Below are positions 34,339 to 42,846 of a DNA stretch of 64,000 nucleotides, piece after piece; position 1 is the stretch's first letter, and the number at the start of each line of letters is the position of its first letter. The position numbers were made by a program, and so were the translations under genes. The stretch is from Terriglobus roseus. Its GTDB lineage: Bacteria > Acidobacteriota > Terriglobia > Terriglobales > Acidobacteriaceae. Below the pieces are notes generated by a model. That model was given only the letters and a program-made list of their open reading frames with translations. It had not been told where the DNA came from and ran no database searches. The stretch covers positions 496,001-560,000 of the forward strand of contig NZ_FNSD01000001.1 of assembly GCF_900105625.1 (NCBI RefSeq), read 5' to 3'.

Positions 34339-35883
34339 ATGGTCCCGGGACTTGACACGGTCGGACATTACCCCGCAAACGAGTTGGAGATCGAACTGAA
34401 AGCTACAGACGTACGGATTGAGTTACTGGCTGGACTGACCGCGGCCCTGTCGTTGGTCCCCGAGGTGGTCGGCTTCGCACTGGTAGCACATGTAAATCCG
34501 CTCACAGGCCTGTACGCCGCGTTCATCATCTGCCTGATCGCGGCACTGTGGGGCGGTCGGCCCGGCATGATCTCTGGGGCTGCCGGCTCCATGGCCGTAG
34601 TGTCGGCGGGTCTGGTGGTGCAGCACGGCGTGGAGTACCTGTTCGCAACCATCATCCTCACCGGCATTCTGCAGATGCTCTTCGCCGCGTTTCGGCTGGG
34701 CAAGTTGATCCGCATGGTGCCCCATCCCGTCATGCTTGGCTTCGTGAATGGCCTGGCGATCATCATCGCGTCCGCCCAGTTACAGCACTTCCATGTGCAC
34801 AGACCAGACGGTACAGAGGGATGGCTGGCACCAGCAGGATTGCTCACGATGCTGGGGCTGGTAGCGGTGACCGTGCTTGTCACTGTTCTGCTGCCAAGGT
34901 TGACACGATCCTTCCCGTCTGCGCTTGCCGGTATCCTTGCCGCAACAGCAGTCGCTTTCGCGCTTGGCATCCGTACGCGAACCGTTGGCGACCTGGCATC
35001 CATCCATGGGACACTGCCCGTCTTTCACCTGCCACAAATTCCCTACACCTTCGCGACGCTCCAGATCATCCTGCCGTACGCGCTGATCCTGGCGGTCATC
35101 GGTCTGGTCGAGACGCTGCTGACGCTGAACCTGATCGACGAAATCACCGACACGATTGGCCAACCAAACCGCGAGTCAATGGCACAGGGCGCAGGCAATC
35201 TTGTTGGAGCGCTCTTCGGCGGCATGGGCGGTTGCGCCATGATTGGGCAGAGCATGATCAACCTGAACGCCGGTGGGCGCCGACGGCTGTCCGGCGTTGC
35301 AGCAGGCGCATTCCTGCTGTCGTTCATCCTCGTCGCATCTCGACTGATTGAGCGGATCCCGCTGGCCGCGCTGGTCGGTGTGATGTTCGTTGTCTCCGCA
35401 GAGACCTTCAACTGGAAGAGCCTGCGCAATATGTTTCGGATTCCCGGCCATGACACGCTCGTGATGGTCGTGGTGACGCTCGTGACTGTTCTGACAAACC
35501 TTGCAGTGGCGGTGGTCGCTGGCATCGTGATCGCGGCGCTCGTCTTTGCATGGGACCATGCGCAACAGTTGGATGTGGAGATCGCGCAGACGACCGAGGC
35601 GAAACGGTATCTGCTGCGTGGCAGTCTATTCTTCGCATCCGCAGCGCAGTTCACGCGATTCTTCACACCGAAGGAAGATCCGGCAGACGTGTACGTGCAA
35701 TTCGATCACGCACGCATCATGGACTCGTCCGCACTCGAGGCGATTGAAGCTCTGGCAGGTCGTTACCGCGCGCTGGGCAAGACGTTGCATGTACGAGGTC
35801 TCAGTGAGAACTGTGACCGGCTGCTGCGCCGCAAGGATGGCAAGGTGACCCTGCTGCCGCCCGAGTCTTTCGACATCGCCTGA
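34339..35883 (+). CDS. SulP family anion transporter with STAS domain
   Basis: 514 residues. About 10-12 membrane segments carry the SulP signature region (AGLTAALSLVPEVVGFALVA near the N-terminus and GFVNGLAIIIASAQLQHF), and GNLVGALFGGMGGCAMIGQS matches the later conserved block. A C-terminal STAS domain (about 410-500; VQFDHARIMDSSALEAIEAL) regulates transport. Substrates of relatives include sulfate, bicarbonate and dicarboxylates. GAGAGA lies before ATG 34339. Confidence 0.9.
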   Translation: MVPGLDTVGHYPANELEIELKATDVRIELLAGLTAALSLVPEVVGFALVAHVNPLTGLYAAFIICLIAALWGGRPGMISGAAGSMAVVSAGLVVQHGVEYLFATIILTGILQMLFAAFRLGKLIRMVPHPVMLGFVNGLAIIIASAQLQHFHVHRPDGTEGWLAPAGLLTMLGLVAVTVLVTVLLPRLTRSFPSALAGILAATAVAFALGIRTRTVGDLASIHGTLPVFHLPQIPYTFATLQIILPYALILAVIGLVETLLTLNLIDEITDTIGQPNRESMAQGAGNLVGALFGGMGGCAMIGQSMINLNAGGRRRLSGVAAGAFLLSFILVASRLIERIPLAALVGVMFVVSAETFNWKSLRNMFRIPGHDTLVMVVVTLVTVLTNLAVAVVAGIVIAALVFAWDHAQQLDVEIAQTTEAKRYLLRGSLFFASAAQFTRFFTPKEDPADVYVQFDHARIMDSSALEAIEALAGRYRALGKTLHVRGLSENCDRLLRRKDGKVTLLPPESFDIA

Positions 35884-35910
35884 GACAGGCGGCGCTGCCG
35901 TCGCGCGTTG

Positions 35911-36657
35911 CTACTGGTTTCGCAGCGCCGTGGCCACCGCGCTGGCGAGTGCGGCGACACTTGCATCCCGGGCTTCAATGGTCGGCTTGTGGCCCAGATC
36001 GCGCAGCGTGGCTGTGGTGATTGGACCGATCGAAGCGAGCACGATGCCGGGCGGCAGCGTCACCTTTGCCGCGTCCATCAAGGCGAAGAGATTCTGCACA
36101 GCAGACGAGCTGGTGAAGGTGATGGCGTGCACGTTCGGCAGTTCGCGCTTAAGGCGATCCACCGATTCCATGGGAATGATGCTGCGATACGCGGGACTGA
36201 GCGTGACTTCGGCCCCGGCATCGGTAAGCGTATCGATCAGGACGTCACGGCCCTGCTCTGCACGCACGAGGAGCATCTTCGATCCCTTGGCGTGGGGCAC
36301 AAGCGACTTGGCGAGTGATTCCGCGATCGCGGTCTGTGCCTGCAGGCGCACGGGAAAGCCTGCCTCGCGCAGTGCCTTGGTTGTGGCGGCGCCGATGCTT
36401 GCGATGCCGCAGCTGAGTGGGACGGCCTGATCCTCCAGTCGCTCGGCAAAGACAGCGACGGCGTTGGCTGACGTGAAGAGCAGCCAGTCGTACTCGTCGA
36501 GCTGCGTGAGTTCGCGATCGAGCGATGCGTAGTCGTCCGCAGGCGGAGCCAGAGCGATGGTGGGAATCGACACCACGCGCAGACCGTACGCAATGAGTGC
36601 GTCGCCAAGGGCAGACGCCTGGTGGGGCGCGCGTGTGACCAGAACCCGAGCTGCCAA
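35911..36657 (-). CDS. hemD: uroporphyrinogen-III synthase
   Basis: 248 residues with a TTG start at 36657 and GGAG 7 bases upstream; the hemC stop is 3 bases before it. Although HemD sequences diverge, the frame opens with LVTRAPHQASALGDAL and contains WLLFTSANAVAVFAE and ITFTSSSAVQNLFAL, the paired T-S-x-N/S-A-V motifs of the two lobes, plus ASIGPITTATLRDLGHKPTI near the end. It cyclises hydroxymethylbilane with ring D inversion. Directly downstream of hemC in the same transcript. Confidence 0.93.
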   Translation of the reverse strand: MAARVLVTRAPHQASALGDALIAYGLRVVSIPTIALAPPADDYASLDRELTQLDEYDWLLFTSANAVAVFAERLEDQAVPLSCGIASIGAATTKALREAGFPVRLQAQTAIAESLAKSLVPHAKGSKMLLVRAEQGRDVLIDTLTDAGAEVTLSPAYRSIIPMESVDRLKRELPNVHAITFTSSSAVQNLFALMDAAKVTLPPGIVLASIGPITTATLRDLGHKPTIEARDASVAALASAVATALRNQ

Positions 36658-36660
36658 GCG

Positions 36661-37776
36661 TTACTCCGCGTCCGCCATGGCGAAGTCTCCCGCCAGCAGC
36701 TCTCGCGCTCCCTGCGCGATCAGGTCGTTTGCGGCACGCGTGCCGAGGCTCTCGGCGGACTCGCCCGCTGTAGCGAAGAGCGTAACCGTTGCCATCGCTT
36801 CACCGTCCGGTGAAACGACGGTCGACTGCAGCTTTGCGACACCGTCCACTTCCGTACAGAGGGCGCCTACGGGCAGTGAGCAGCCGCCGCCAAGCGCGTG
36901 CAGCAGCCAGCGTTCCGCCTCTACGGCGTAACGCGTGTGGGCGTTGTCGAGCGGCTTGATTGCGGCAATGGTTGCGGCATCGTTTGCGCGCGTTTCGATG
37001 GCGAGTGCGCCCTGTCCGGGCGCGGGGCACATCATCTCCGGGTCGAAGCGCTGGCGAATCCAGTCGGCCTGCCCTGGCAGGTCTTCGCCGTGCCGATGGC
37101 TATCGCCATCGAAGTGGTCGGCCAGATGATCGTGATCAGGATGCGTGATGCATTCGATGTGCGGCTTGCGGCCGAACTCGGGGTGCAACGGATCGAGGTC
37201 GACGGGCTTCAACAGTCTAGATCCAAGGCGGTCAAGACCGGCTGCCGCGAGTACCAGTGCGTCGCAGTCGCCTCGACCGAGCTTGCGAATGCGTGTGTCG
37301 ATGTTCCCGCGAATGGCGACGAACTGGAACTCTGGGTTGTGCGACCGTAGTTGTGCGATGCGACGCGGCGAAGTCGTGCCGATGCGTGCATTCGATGGCA
37401 GTGTGTGAATCTGCAGCCATTCGGGCACCAACAGCACGTCGCGAGGGTCGGCACGCTCCGGGATGGCAGCGAGTGTGAAACGAGCATCAAGCTGTGTCGG
37501 CAGGTCTTTGAGCGAGTGCACGGCGAGGTCGATGGAGCCGCCCTCGAGCGCCTCTTCGATCTCTTTGATGAAGATGCCCTTGCCGTCGATGTTAGCGGGG
37601 ATCTTGCCGTCCGGGCCGAGCACGCTGGCAGCGAAGGCGGGATCCTGCAGGCGGTCGCCGGTGGTGCGGATAATGATGATCTCCGCGGTGTGGCCAAGCG
37701 CGCGCAGGTGTGCGGCGATGTGGTTCGATTGCCAGAGCGCGAGCCGGGAGCCGCGCGATCCAATGCGAAGGTGCAT
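36661..37776 (-). CDS. hemC: hydroxymethylbilane synthase with His-rich insertion
   Basis: 371 residues against ~310 for E. coli HemC. Conserved parts: GSRGSRLALWQ, HSLKDLPT, GTTSPRRIAQL, VAIRGNIDTRIRKL, APGQGALAIE, and the dipyrromethane-carrying Cys299 in GGGCSLPVGA. The extra length is an insertion at about residues 190-245, rich in His and Asp (THPDHDHLADHFDGDSHRHG), placed just before the APGQGALAIE block. It polymerises four porphobilinogen units. It pairs with hemD downstream and is divergent from the AsmA-like gene. Confidence 0.95.
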   Translation of the reverse strand: MHLRIGSRGSRLALWQSNHIAAHLRALGHTAEIIIIRTTGDRLQDPAFAASVLGPDGKIPANIDGKGIFIKEIEEALEGGSIDLAVHSLKDLPTQLDARFTLAAIPERADPRDVLLVPEWLQIHTLPSNARIGTTSPRRIAQLRSHNPEFQFVAIRGNIDTRIRKLGRGDCDALVLAAAGLDRLGSRLLKPVDLDPLHPEFGRKPHIECITHPDHDHLADHFDGDSHRHGEDLPGQADWIRQRFDPEMMCPAPGQGALAIETRANDAATIAAIKPLDNAHTRYAVEAERWLLHALGGGCSLPVGALCTEVDGVAKLQSTVVSPDGEAMATVTLFATAGESAESLGTRAANDLIAQGARELLAGDFAMADAE

Positions 37777-37942
37777 GCGGCCATCATACTGCGCTCGCGT
37801 TTCGATGCAAGTTGCGTACCAGCTTTGAGGCGTCTCAATCGCCCATTACCTGCGGCCTGCACCTTCCGTCTCTCCCGTGCATCAGAGCAAAGGTACGGCT
37901 CACGATTTGCGATGACGCCAAATCCGCGCCGCGTGGAGTGGT

Positions 37943-39676
37943 GTGCAGAACAAGGACACACAGGAGACGAGTTCGGAGTCGCCGGTCACTGTGGCGCTGC
38001 GAAGCAGACGTGTATGGGCGTGGATCGGGGCTGCGGTGCTCATCGGCCTGCTTGCCTTGCTGGTTGCCGGTGAAGTCATGGTGCGTCGCGCCGGCCCCAT
38101 CGTGAAGGGCCGCGTCATCGAGACACTGAGCACACGCTTCAATAGCCATGTGGAGCTGGATTCGTTCGACGTTTCTCTGCTGCAGGGTCTGTCGGTAAGT
38201 GGCGGTGGCCTTCGCATCTATGCACCCGCGGATGTCGTTGCGGCGGGCGCGACGGAGCCCCTGATCGCGATTCAGCGCTTTGAGTTTCGCACCTCACTGC
38301 GCAGCTTGTTTGTGAAGCCGATGCATGTCGGCACGGTTCACGTGGCCGGGATGACGATCTACATCCCTCCACGGCAGCAGCGTGCCGTCGGTGCTTCTTC
38401 GCCCCGGAAGCGTCGCAAGCTGGAGGTGCTTGCGGACGAGATTGTTGTGGAGAACTCAACGCTGGTGATTGGCACACTCAAGCAGGACAAGGAGCCGAAG
38501 CGCTTCCAGTTGCAGCGCATTCGTCTGCGCAACGTGGGCAGGACGGAACCGGCGCTGTACGACGCTACGCTGGTGAACGCCTTTCCCCGCGGTGACATTC
38601 ATGCGACTGGTAAGTTCGGGCCCTGGAACGAAGAAGTGCCAGGCGAATCTCCGGTGACTGGCGACTACACCTTCGACCATGCCGACCTGAACACGATCAA
38701 GGGCATCGGCGGAACACTGTCTTCGGTTGGAAAGTTCAGCGGACGCCTCGACCGCATTGAGGCCGATGGGACCACCGTGACGCCGGACTTTTCACTGGAC
38801 ACGGCCAAGCATCCGATGCCGCTGACGACGCACTTTCACGCAGTGATCGATGGAACAAATGGCGATACCTATCTGCAGTCTGTGCAGGCAAAGCTGGGCA
38901 GCAGCCAATTCACTTGCGCGGGTGCTGTCGTCAATGTGAAGGGCGAGGGACACATCACGGACCTGGACGTGAACATCCCGGCTGGACATTTGCGCGACTT
39001 CCTCGAGCTTGCCGTGAAGACGCAGCCGCCCTTCATGCAGAGTGTCGTGAACATGAAAGTGCATCTGCGTGTTCCCTATGGCAAGGAGAGTGTGACCAGG
39101 AAGCTACAGATCCAGGGTGGCTTTACGTTGCAGCAGATTCACTTTACGAATCCGCAGGTGCAGGACAAGGTCGACATGTTGAGCCTGCGCGCCCAGGGCA
39201 CTCCAAAGGAAGCAAAGCCTGGCGCCACCGATGTCAGGTCGCAGATGAGCGGATCGCTGGCGCTGAGCGGTGGACAGTTGACGGTCAGTCGCCTGAATTA
39301 CCTGCTGCCCGGCGCGCAGCTCGCGCTGGACGGTGTCTACACGCTTGACGGTAAGACCTTCGGTTTCCACGGCAAGGTGCGCACGGAGGCGACACTCTCC
39401 CACATGATCGCTACGCCATGGAAGAGCTTCCTGTTGAGACTGGCCGATCCCTTCTTCAGCAAGCACGGCGCAGGTGCTGAGATCCCCGTGAAGATCACAG
39501 GGACGGAAGGCGCGCCGAAGTTCGGCCTGGACTTTGGCAACAGGGATAAGAAGAAGACAGAAGCTGAGGAGAGCAAGGACGACCTGCAAAGCCGCAAAGA
39601 TGAACTTACGCCGGATGGCCGGATCGCGCGTCGTCCGCCACCGGGCTTGCCGATAACCAGGCGTCCGCGGCAATGA
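37943..39676 (+). CDS. AsmA-like membrane-anchored protein
   Basis: 577 residues, GTG start with GGAG just upstream. A single N-terminal membrane helix (VWAWIGAAVLIGLLALLVAG) anchors a long periplasmic beta-rich region with AsmA/YhdP-type features (MVRRAGPIVKGRVIETLSTRF, VELDSFDVSLLQGLSVSGGG at the start; GSLALSGGQLTVSRLNYLLP near the end). The C-terminus is charged and Pro-rich. AsmA-like proteins bridge the envelope and are implicated in lipid transport to the outer membrane. It is monocistronic. Confidence 0.85.
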   Translation: MQNKDTQETSSESPVTVALRSRRVWAWIGAAVLIGLLALLVAGEVMVRRAGPIVKGRVIETLSTRFNSHVELDSFDVSLLQGLSVSGGGLRIYAPADVVAAGATEPLIAIQRFEFRTSLRSLFVKPMHVGTVHVAGMTIYIPPRQQRAVGASSPRKRRKLEVLADEIVVENSTLVIGTLKQDKEPKRFQLQRIRLRNVGRTEPALYDATLVNAFPRGDIHATGKFGPWNEEVPGESPVTGDYTFDHADLNTIKGIGGTLSSVGKFSGRLDRIEADGTTVTPDFSLDTAKHPMPLTTHFHAVIDGTNGDTYLQSVQAKLGSSQFTCAGAVVNVKGEGHITDLDVNIPAGHLRDFLELAVKTQPPFMQSVVNMKVHLRVPYGKESVTRKLQIQGGFTLQQIHFTNPQVQDKVDMLSLRAQGTPKEAKPGATDVRSQMSGSLALSGGQLTVSRLNYLLPGAQLALDGVYTLDGKTFGFHGKVRTEATLSHMIATPWKSFLLRLADPFFSKHGAGAEIPVKITGTEGAPKFGLDFGNRDKKKTEAEESKDDLQSRKDELTPDGRIARRPPPGLPITRRPRQ

Positions 39677-39724
39677 AAGAGGCGACCCGGAGGGCCGCCT
39701 CTCAGGTCGATCGCTCTACCGCGT

Positions 39725-39977
39725 CTACTGACGTGTGTGTGTCTTGCCGTTGCGGTTAGGATCCTGTGGCGGCTGGTTCAGGCTGCCGGCCTCCCTGCCT
39801 TGCTTGCCGATACCTTCGGCAGCGAGATGAACTTTTCCTTCGCTGGCCAGATGGGCGGCGTGCGAGTGAGCGTGCGCCTTATCATCGCCGGGGGACTGCG
39901 TCGACGTGCTCAGCCTTGACGGCCTGACTCAGCTTGTCACCGTGCATCTTGCTTTGCTCTTCTTTGATGTTTGCCAT
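39725..39977 (-). pseudogene. small His/Ala-rich hydrophilic protein gene with apparent frameshift
   Basis: ATG 39977 has GGAGTAACG just upstream and overlaps the end of the preceding gene region. In frame it gives MANIKEEQSKMHGDKLSQAV and stops after 31 codons, right after a run of five C (plus-strand G at 39890-39894). With one C fewer the frame continues as PGDDKAHAHSHAAHLASEGK and ends GKTHTRQ with TAG at 39725-39727, giving a sensible 83-residue hydrophilic protein. Either a real mutation, a sequencing error in the homopolymer, or slippage. Function unknown; probably co-transcribed with the 88-residue gene before it. Confidence 0.55.
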
Positions 39978-39979
39978 CG

Positions 39980-40246
39980 TTACTCCTTCGCGAGCGCTTC
40001 ACGCGCCCTTGCTACCTTGTCATCCGATGCCAGTGGAGCGGTGTCGACCGGCTCATCGCCGAAGTCGCGGGCGCCGTACTCGTAGTCGGTACCGCCGTCG
40101 GTGTTCTGCTTGCCCGGGGCGAGCCTGGTGCGTTCCTCCTCATTCAACTGCCAAACCTGCTCGTGAGCATACTCGCCCGCAAGACCGCGGCTGTGTTCGC
40201 CCAGGCCGCGGGGTTCTCTCGGTTTGTCGTTCTCCGGTCCTGCCAT
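39980..40246 (-). CDS. 88-residue hydrophilic protein of unknown function
   Basis: ATG 40246 with AGGTGG 6 bases upstream. The product is strongly charged, lacking hydrophobic segments and Cys (MAGPENDKPREPRGLGEH, YEYGARDFGDEPVDTAP). Composition resembles small stress-type or intrinsically disordered proteins, but I recognise no family. Its stop lies 2 bases before the ATG of the frameshifted small gene, so the two form an operon. Confidence 0.65.
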   Translation of the reverse strand: MAGPENDKPREPRGLGEHSRGLAGEYAHEQVWQLNEEERTRLAPGKQNTDGGTDYEYGARDFGDEPVDTAPLASDDKVARAREALAKE

Positions 40247-40353
40247 GGAACCACCTCACCTTATGTAAGATGGAAGTGGGTGCTACGCAGTGGTCTGTGC
40301 GAGCGATCATTGGCTCCACTTGCATCGAACGGACTAGTGCCCCGTGCAGACTG

Positions 40354-40405
40354 GGTGCCCCATTCTTCCGCAACAGGGGTGGGCTGTCGTGCGAAGCACG
40401 AACCG
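40354..40405 (-). repeat. two-hairpin interspersed repeat, copy E2
   Basis: Reads on the minus strand from CGGT to GGGGCACC, 52 bases. It has a perfect 6-bp hairpin (TCGTGC-TTC-GCACGA at 40401-40387) followed by the CCCACCC ... GAATGGGGCACC part. Opposite orientation to E3, 34 bases away, forming an inverted pair. Confidence 0.65.
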
Positions 40406-40439
40406 CTTTCCTCTTACCCTCCGGACAGCGTGCCAAACA

Positions 40440-40500
40440 CGGTCGCGCTGTGCGCGATACCTCACCCTTTGCGCAGAAACGCGCAAAAAAACGGGGCACC
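40440..40500 (+). repeat. two-hairpin interspersed repeat, copy E3
   Basis: 61 bases from CGGT to GGGGCACC. First hairpin TCGCGC-TGT-GCGCGA (40443-40457), second TTTGCGC-AGAAAC-GCGCAAA (40468-40487). Same order and end motifs as E1, with compensating base changes in both stems. Confidence 0.7.
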
Positions 40501-40518
40501 CGGATATGGTGGCGAGCG

Positions 40519-41769
40519 CTAGCGGTCGCGGCTGAAGAGGCGCTGGATGAGGCTGAGTGTTGCGGAGTCACCCTCGTTCGCGCTCTTGCGCAGGCCGGTC
40601 ATAGGGGTGTGCAGGAATTTGTTCATCATCGAGCGGGTGAGCGCGTCGACGGCTTCCTGCTGCTCTGGTGTCAGTGAGCTCAGCCTGGTGCGGGCGCGGT
40701 CGAGTTCGGAGAGGCGCAGCTGCTCGGCGTGCTGTTGCAGAGCGAGGATGCCGGGAATGGCATCCAGCGTCTGAAGGCGAGCGGCGAAGCGATTGACCTC
40801 GTCGGAGACGATCTGCTCGGCTGCTGCGGCCTCCTCGGCGCGTGCGTTCATGTTCTTTGCAGCTACCTGTTGCAGGTCGTCGACGGAGTAGACGAAGGCA
40901 CCGTCGACACCATTGACGGCGGGATCCACGTCCCGTGGCACGGCAATGTCGATGAAGAATACGGGGCGGCCCCGGCGCACCTGCAGGATGGCCTGCGCTT
41001 CGCGGACGTTAAACAGGTGTTCGCGTGCGCCGGTGCCGGTGACAATGATGTCGGCCTTGGGCGCGTGCTTCTGAAGGTCAGCAAATGGGACGGCAAGACC
41101 ATGGAACTGCTCTGCCAGACGCTGTGCACGCTCCGGCGTGCGATTGGCGACAAGGATGGAGCTGGCACCCTGCGCGATGAGATGGCGTGCAGCCAGTTCA
41201 CTCATCTTGCCCGCGCCGACGAGCAGCACCTGCTTGCCTTTCAGCGAACCGAAGATCTGCTTGGCGAGATCTGCGGCGACGGACGCGATGGAGACGGACG
41301 AGGAACCGATCTCGGTCTCGGTACGGACCTTCTTGGCAACGGTAAACGCCGATTGGAGCAGCCGTTCCAGCGTGGATGAGACTGCTCCAACCTCGCGCGC
41401 AACGCTGTAGCTCTCTTTCACCTGCCCCAGGATCTGCGGCTCGCCAACGACCATGCTGTCGAGGGACGAGGCGACACGGAAGAGGTGACGCACCGCTTCC
41501 TGCTCGCGGAATTCATAGAGGTGGGGGGCGAGCACCGAAGTCGGGACGGAGAAGTAGTCCGACAGGAAGCTGTGAAGGTCGCTGGCCGACTCGTGCTCCA
41601 TGATCAGTTCCACCCGGTTGCAGGTGGACAGGATCAGGCCCTCGCGCACGCCGGGATGATGCAGCAGAGAACGCGTCGCATCGGCAAGGCGGCCCGGGGC
41701 AATCGCGAGCCGTTCGCGCACGTCGATCGGAGCCGAATTATGGTTAACGCCAAGTAGTGACAGGCTCAA
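40519..41769 (-). CDS. hemA: glutamyl-tRNA reductase
   Basis: 416 residues. The catalytic Cys is in LILSTCNRVELIME; the substrate/NADPH regions VVGEPQILGQVKESY, VLLVGAGKMSELAARHL and the C-terminal dimerisation helix (MNKFLHTPMTGLRKSA) are all present. It makes glutamate-1-semialdehyde from glutamyl-tRNA, the first step of C5-pathway heme synthesis. It overlaps the CcsA/HemX-like gene as ATGA. hemC and hemD lie ~3 kb away on the same strand but are separated by the plus-strand AsmA gene. Confidence 0.96.
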   Translation of the reverse strand: MSLSLLGVNHNSAPIDVRERLAIAPGRLADATRSLLHHPGVREGLILSTCNRVELIMEHESASDLHSFLSDYFSVPTSVLAPHLYEFREQEAVRHLFRVASSLDSMVVGEPQILGQVKESYSVAREVGAVSSTLERLLQSAFTVAKKVRTETEIGSSSVSIASVAADLAKQIFGSLKGKQVLLVGAGKMSELAARHLIAQGASSILVANRTPERAQRLAEQFHGLAVPFADLQKHAPKADIIVTGTGAREHLFNVREAQAILQVRRGRPVFFIDIAVPRDVDPAVNGVDGAFVYSVDDLQQVAAKNMNARAEEAAAAEQIVSDEVNRFAARLQTLDAIPGILALQQHAEQLRLSELDRARTRLSSLTPEQQEAVDALTRSMMNKFLHTPMTGLRKSANEGDSATLSLIQRLFSRDR

Positions 41770-42584
41770 GGGCGCCCCGCAAACTGGTGGACGCTACTAA
41801 CCGTGTCTGCCGACCAAACGGCCAGCATAATGAAGAAAACGAAGGAACTGAGCCAGACAGCGCGGCGTCCGCGCAGACCGCTGCTGCGCCGGATAGCGAT
41901 CATGGCTACGTAGGCGATCCACATCGCGAACGAGAGCAGCACCTTGGGGTCGCGAAAGTAGGCGGCGCCGTAGGTCATCTGCGCCAGTGCGGTGCCAATC
42001 AGAAGCCCCGCGGTCATGCACGGCAGGCCGATCAGCAGAGATTTGAGCGCGATCTGGTCAGTCGTCTCCAGCGGCGGCAGCTTGCTCAACATGCCGGCCG
42101 AGGTACGCGACTTGAGACGGCGTTCCTGGATCAGGTAGAGCACGGACGCCAGCACCGAGACGCAAAGCGCCGCATAGGCTGCCAACAGCAGGCCGATGTG
42201 GAGCCATAGCCATGCCGAGTGGAGCAGCGGGACGTCCAGTTGACGGCGGCCGGGCGCGAAGGCGGGGAGCACACCCAGGAGGAACACAGCGGGCAGCAGC
42301 ACGACGCCGACGGTCAGGGTTCGGTATCGCGCGTAGACAGCGAGAAATGCCGATGCGAGCAGCAGGCCGAGGACCGCCTGGACCTCGCTTGCGTTGACCG
42401 GAACGAAACGGTGGGCGGCGTTCAGCATCTCTGCCACGGAGACGAAATGGAAGAGCAGCGCGGCAACAGCGGCGGGCACCGCCAACAGGCGCCAGCGGGG
42501 CCGGTCATAGAGCACGGCCGGCAGCACCGCCAGAGAGGCGACGCCGTAGAGAATGACCGCGACTTTGAGCCAGAATAGCGACAT
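41766..42584 (-). CDS. CcsA/HemX-like membrane protein
   Basis: 272 residues with about eight membrane segments. The region corresponding to the CcsA heme-handling motif (WAxxxxGxYWxWDPKExW) reads MTYGAAYFRDPKVLLSFAMW, keeping Gly, Tyr and DPK but losing the Trp residues. That fits HemX-type proteins, which sit with hemA and affect its level, as much as a cytochrome c synthetase. Conserved His candidates are LLFHFVSVAE and WLWLHIGLLL. It overlaps hemA by 4 bases (ATGA), so it is translationally coupled and probably tied to heme supply or delivery. Confidence 0.85.
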   Translation of the reverse strand: MSLFWLKVAVILYGVASLAVLPAVLYDRPRWRLLAVPAAVAALLFHFVSVAEMLNAAHRFVPVNASEVQAVLGLLLASAFLAVYARYRTLTVGVVLLPAVFLLGVLPAFAPGRRQLDVPLLHSAWLWLHIGLLLAAYAALCVSVLASVLYLIQERRLKSRTSAGMLSKLPPLETTDQIALKSLLIGLPCMTAGLLIGTALAQMTYGAAYFRDPKVLLSFAMWIAYVAMIAIRRSSGLRGRRAVWLSSFVFFIMLAVWSADTVSSVHQFAGRP

Positions 42585-42782
42585 TGAGTTGCGTGAATCG
42601 CCCCGGTACGAACCGCGATCGAAACCAGCTACCAGTATACGAGCAGGCGATTTTTCAGCTCTCAGAATGGCGGTTGAGCGTCACACGGTCAGTGCTCTAC
42701 TCAGCCGCTGTCATATGCGCGTCACATCAAAGTTGCAGGAATCCTGCTATCTCATCGAAATGGCGCAGATACAGTGACCTCC

Positions 42783-42833
42783 GGATGCGAGAAAGCCTGC
42801 ATCCGAGTGAGGGAACGGGAACGAAGTGTCCCG
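42783..42833 (+). promoter_or_regulatory. structured leader before small membrane gene
   Basis: Two potential hairpins sit just before the ribosome-binding site of the gene at 42847: GGATGC / GCATCC (42783-42804) and CGGGA / TCCCG (42816-42833). No known riboswitch recognised. Confidence 0.3.
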
Positions 42834-42846
42834 GCAGGAGGAAGTT

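Noticed and set aside
39737-39919. 60-codon plus-strand frame downstream of the AsmA-like gene
   Set aside because: It is antisense to the frameshifted small gene, without a ribosome-binding site or sensible composition.
42783-42833. Known riboswitch before the small membrane gene
   Set aside because: Only two short hairpins; no conserved riboswitch core that I recognise.
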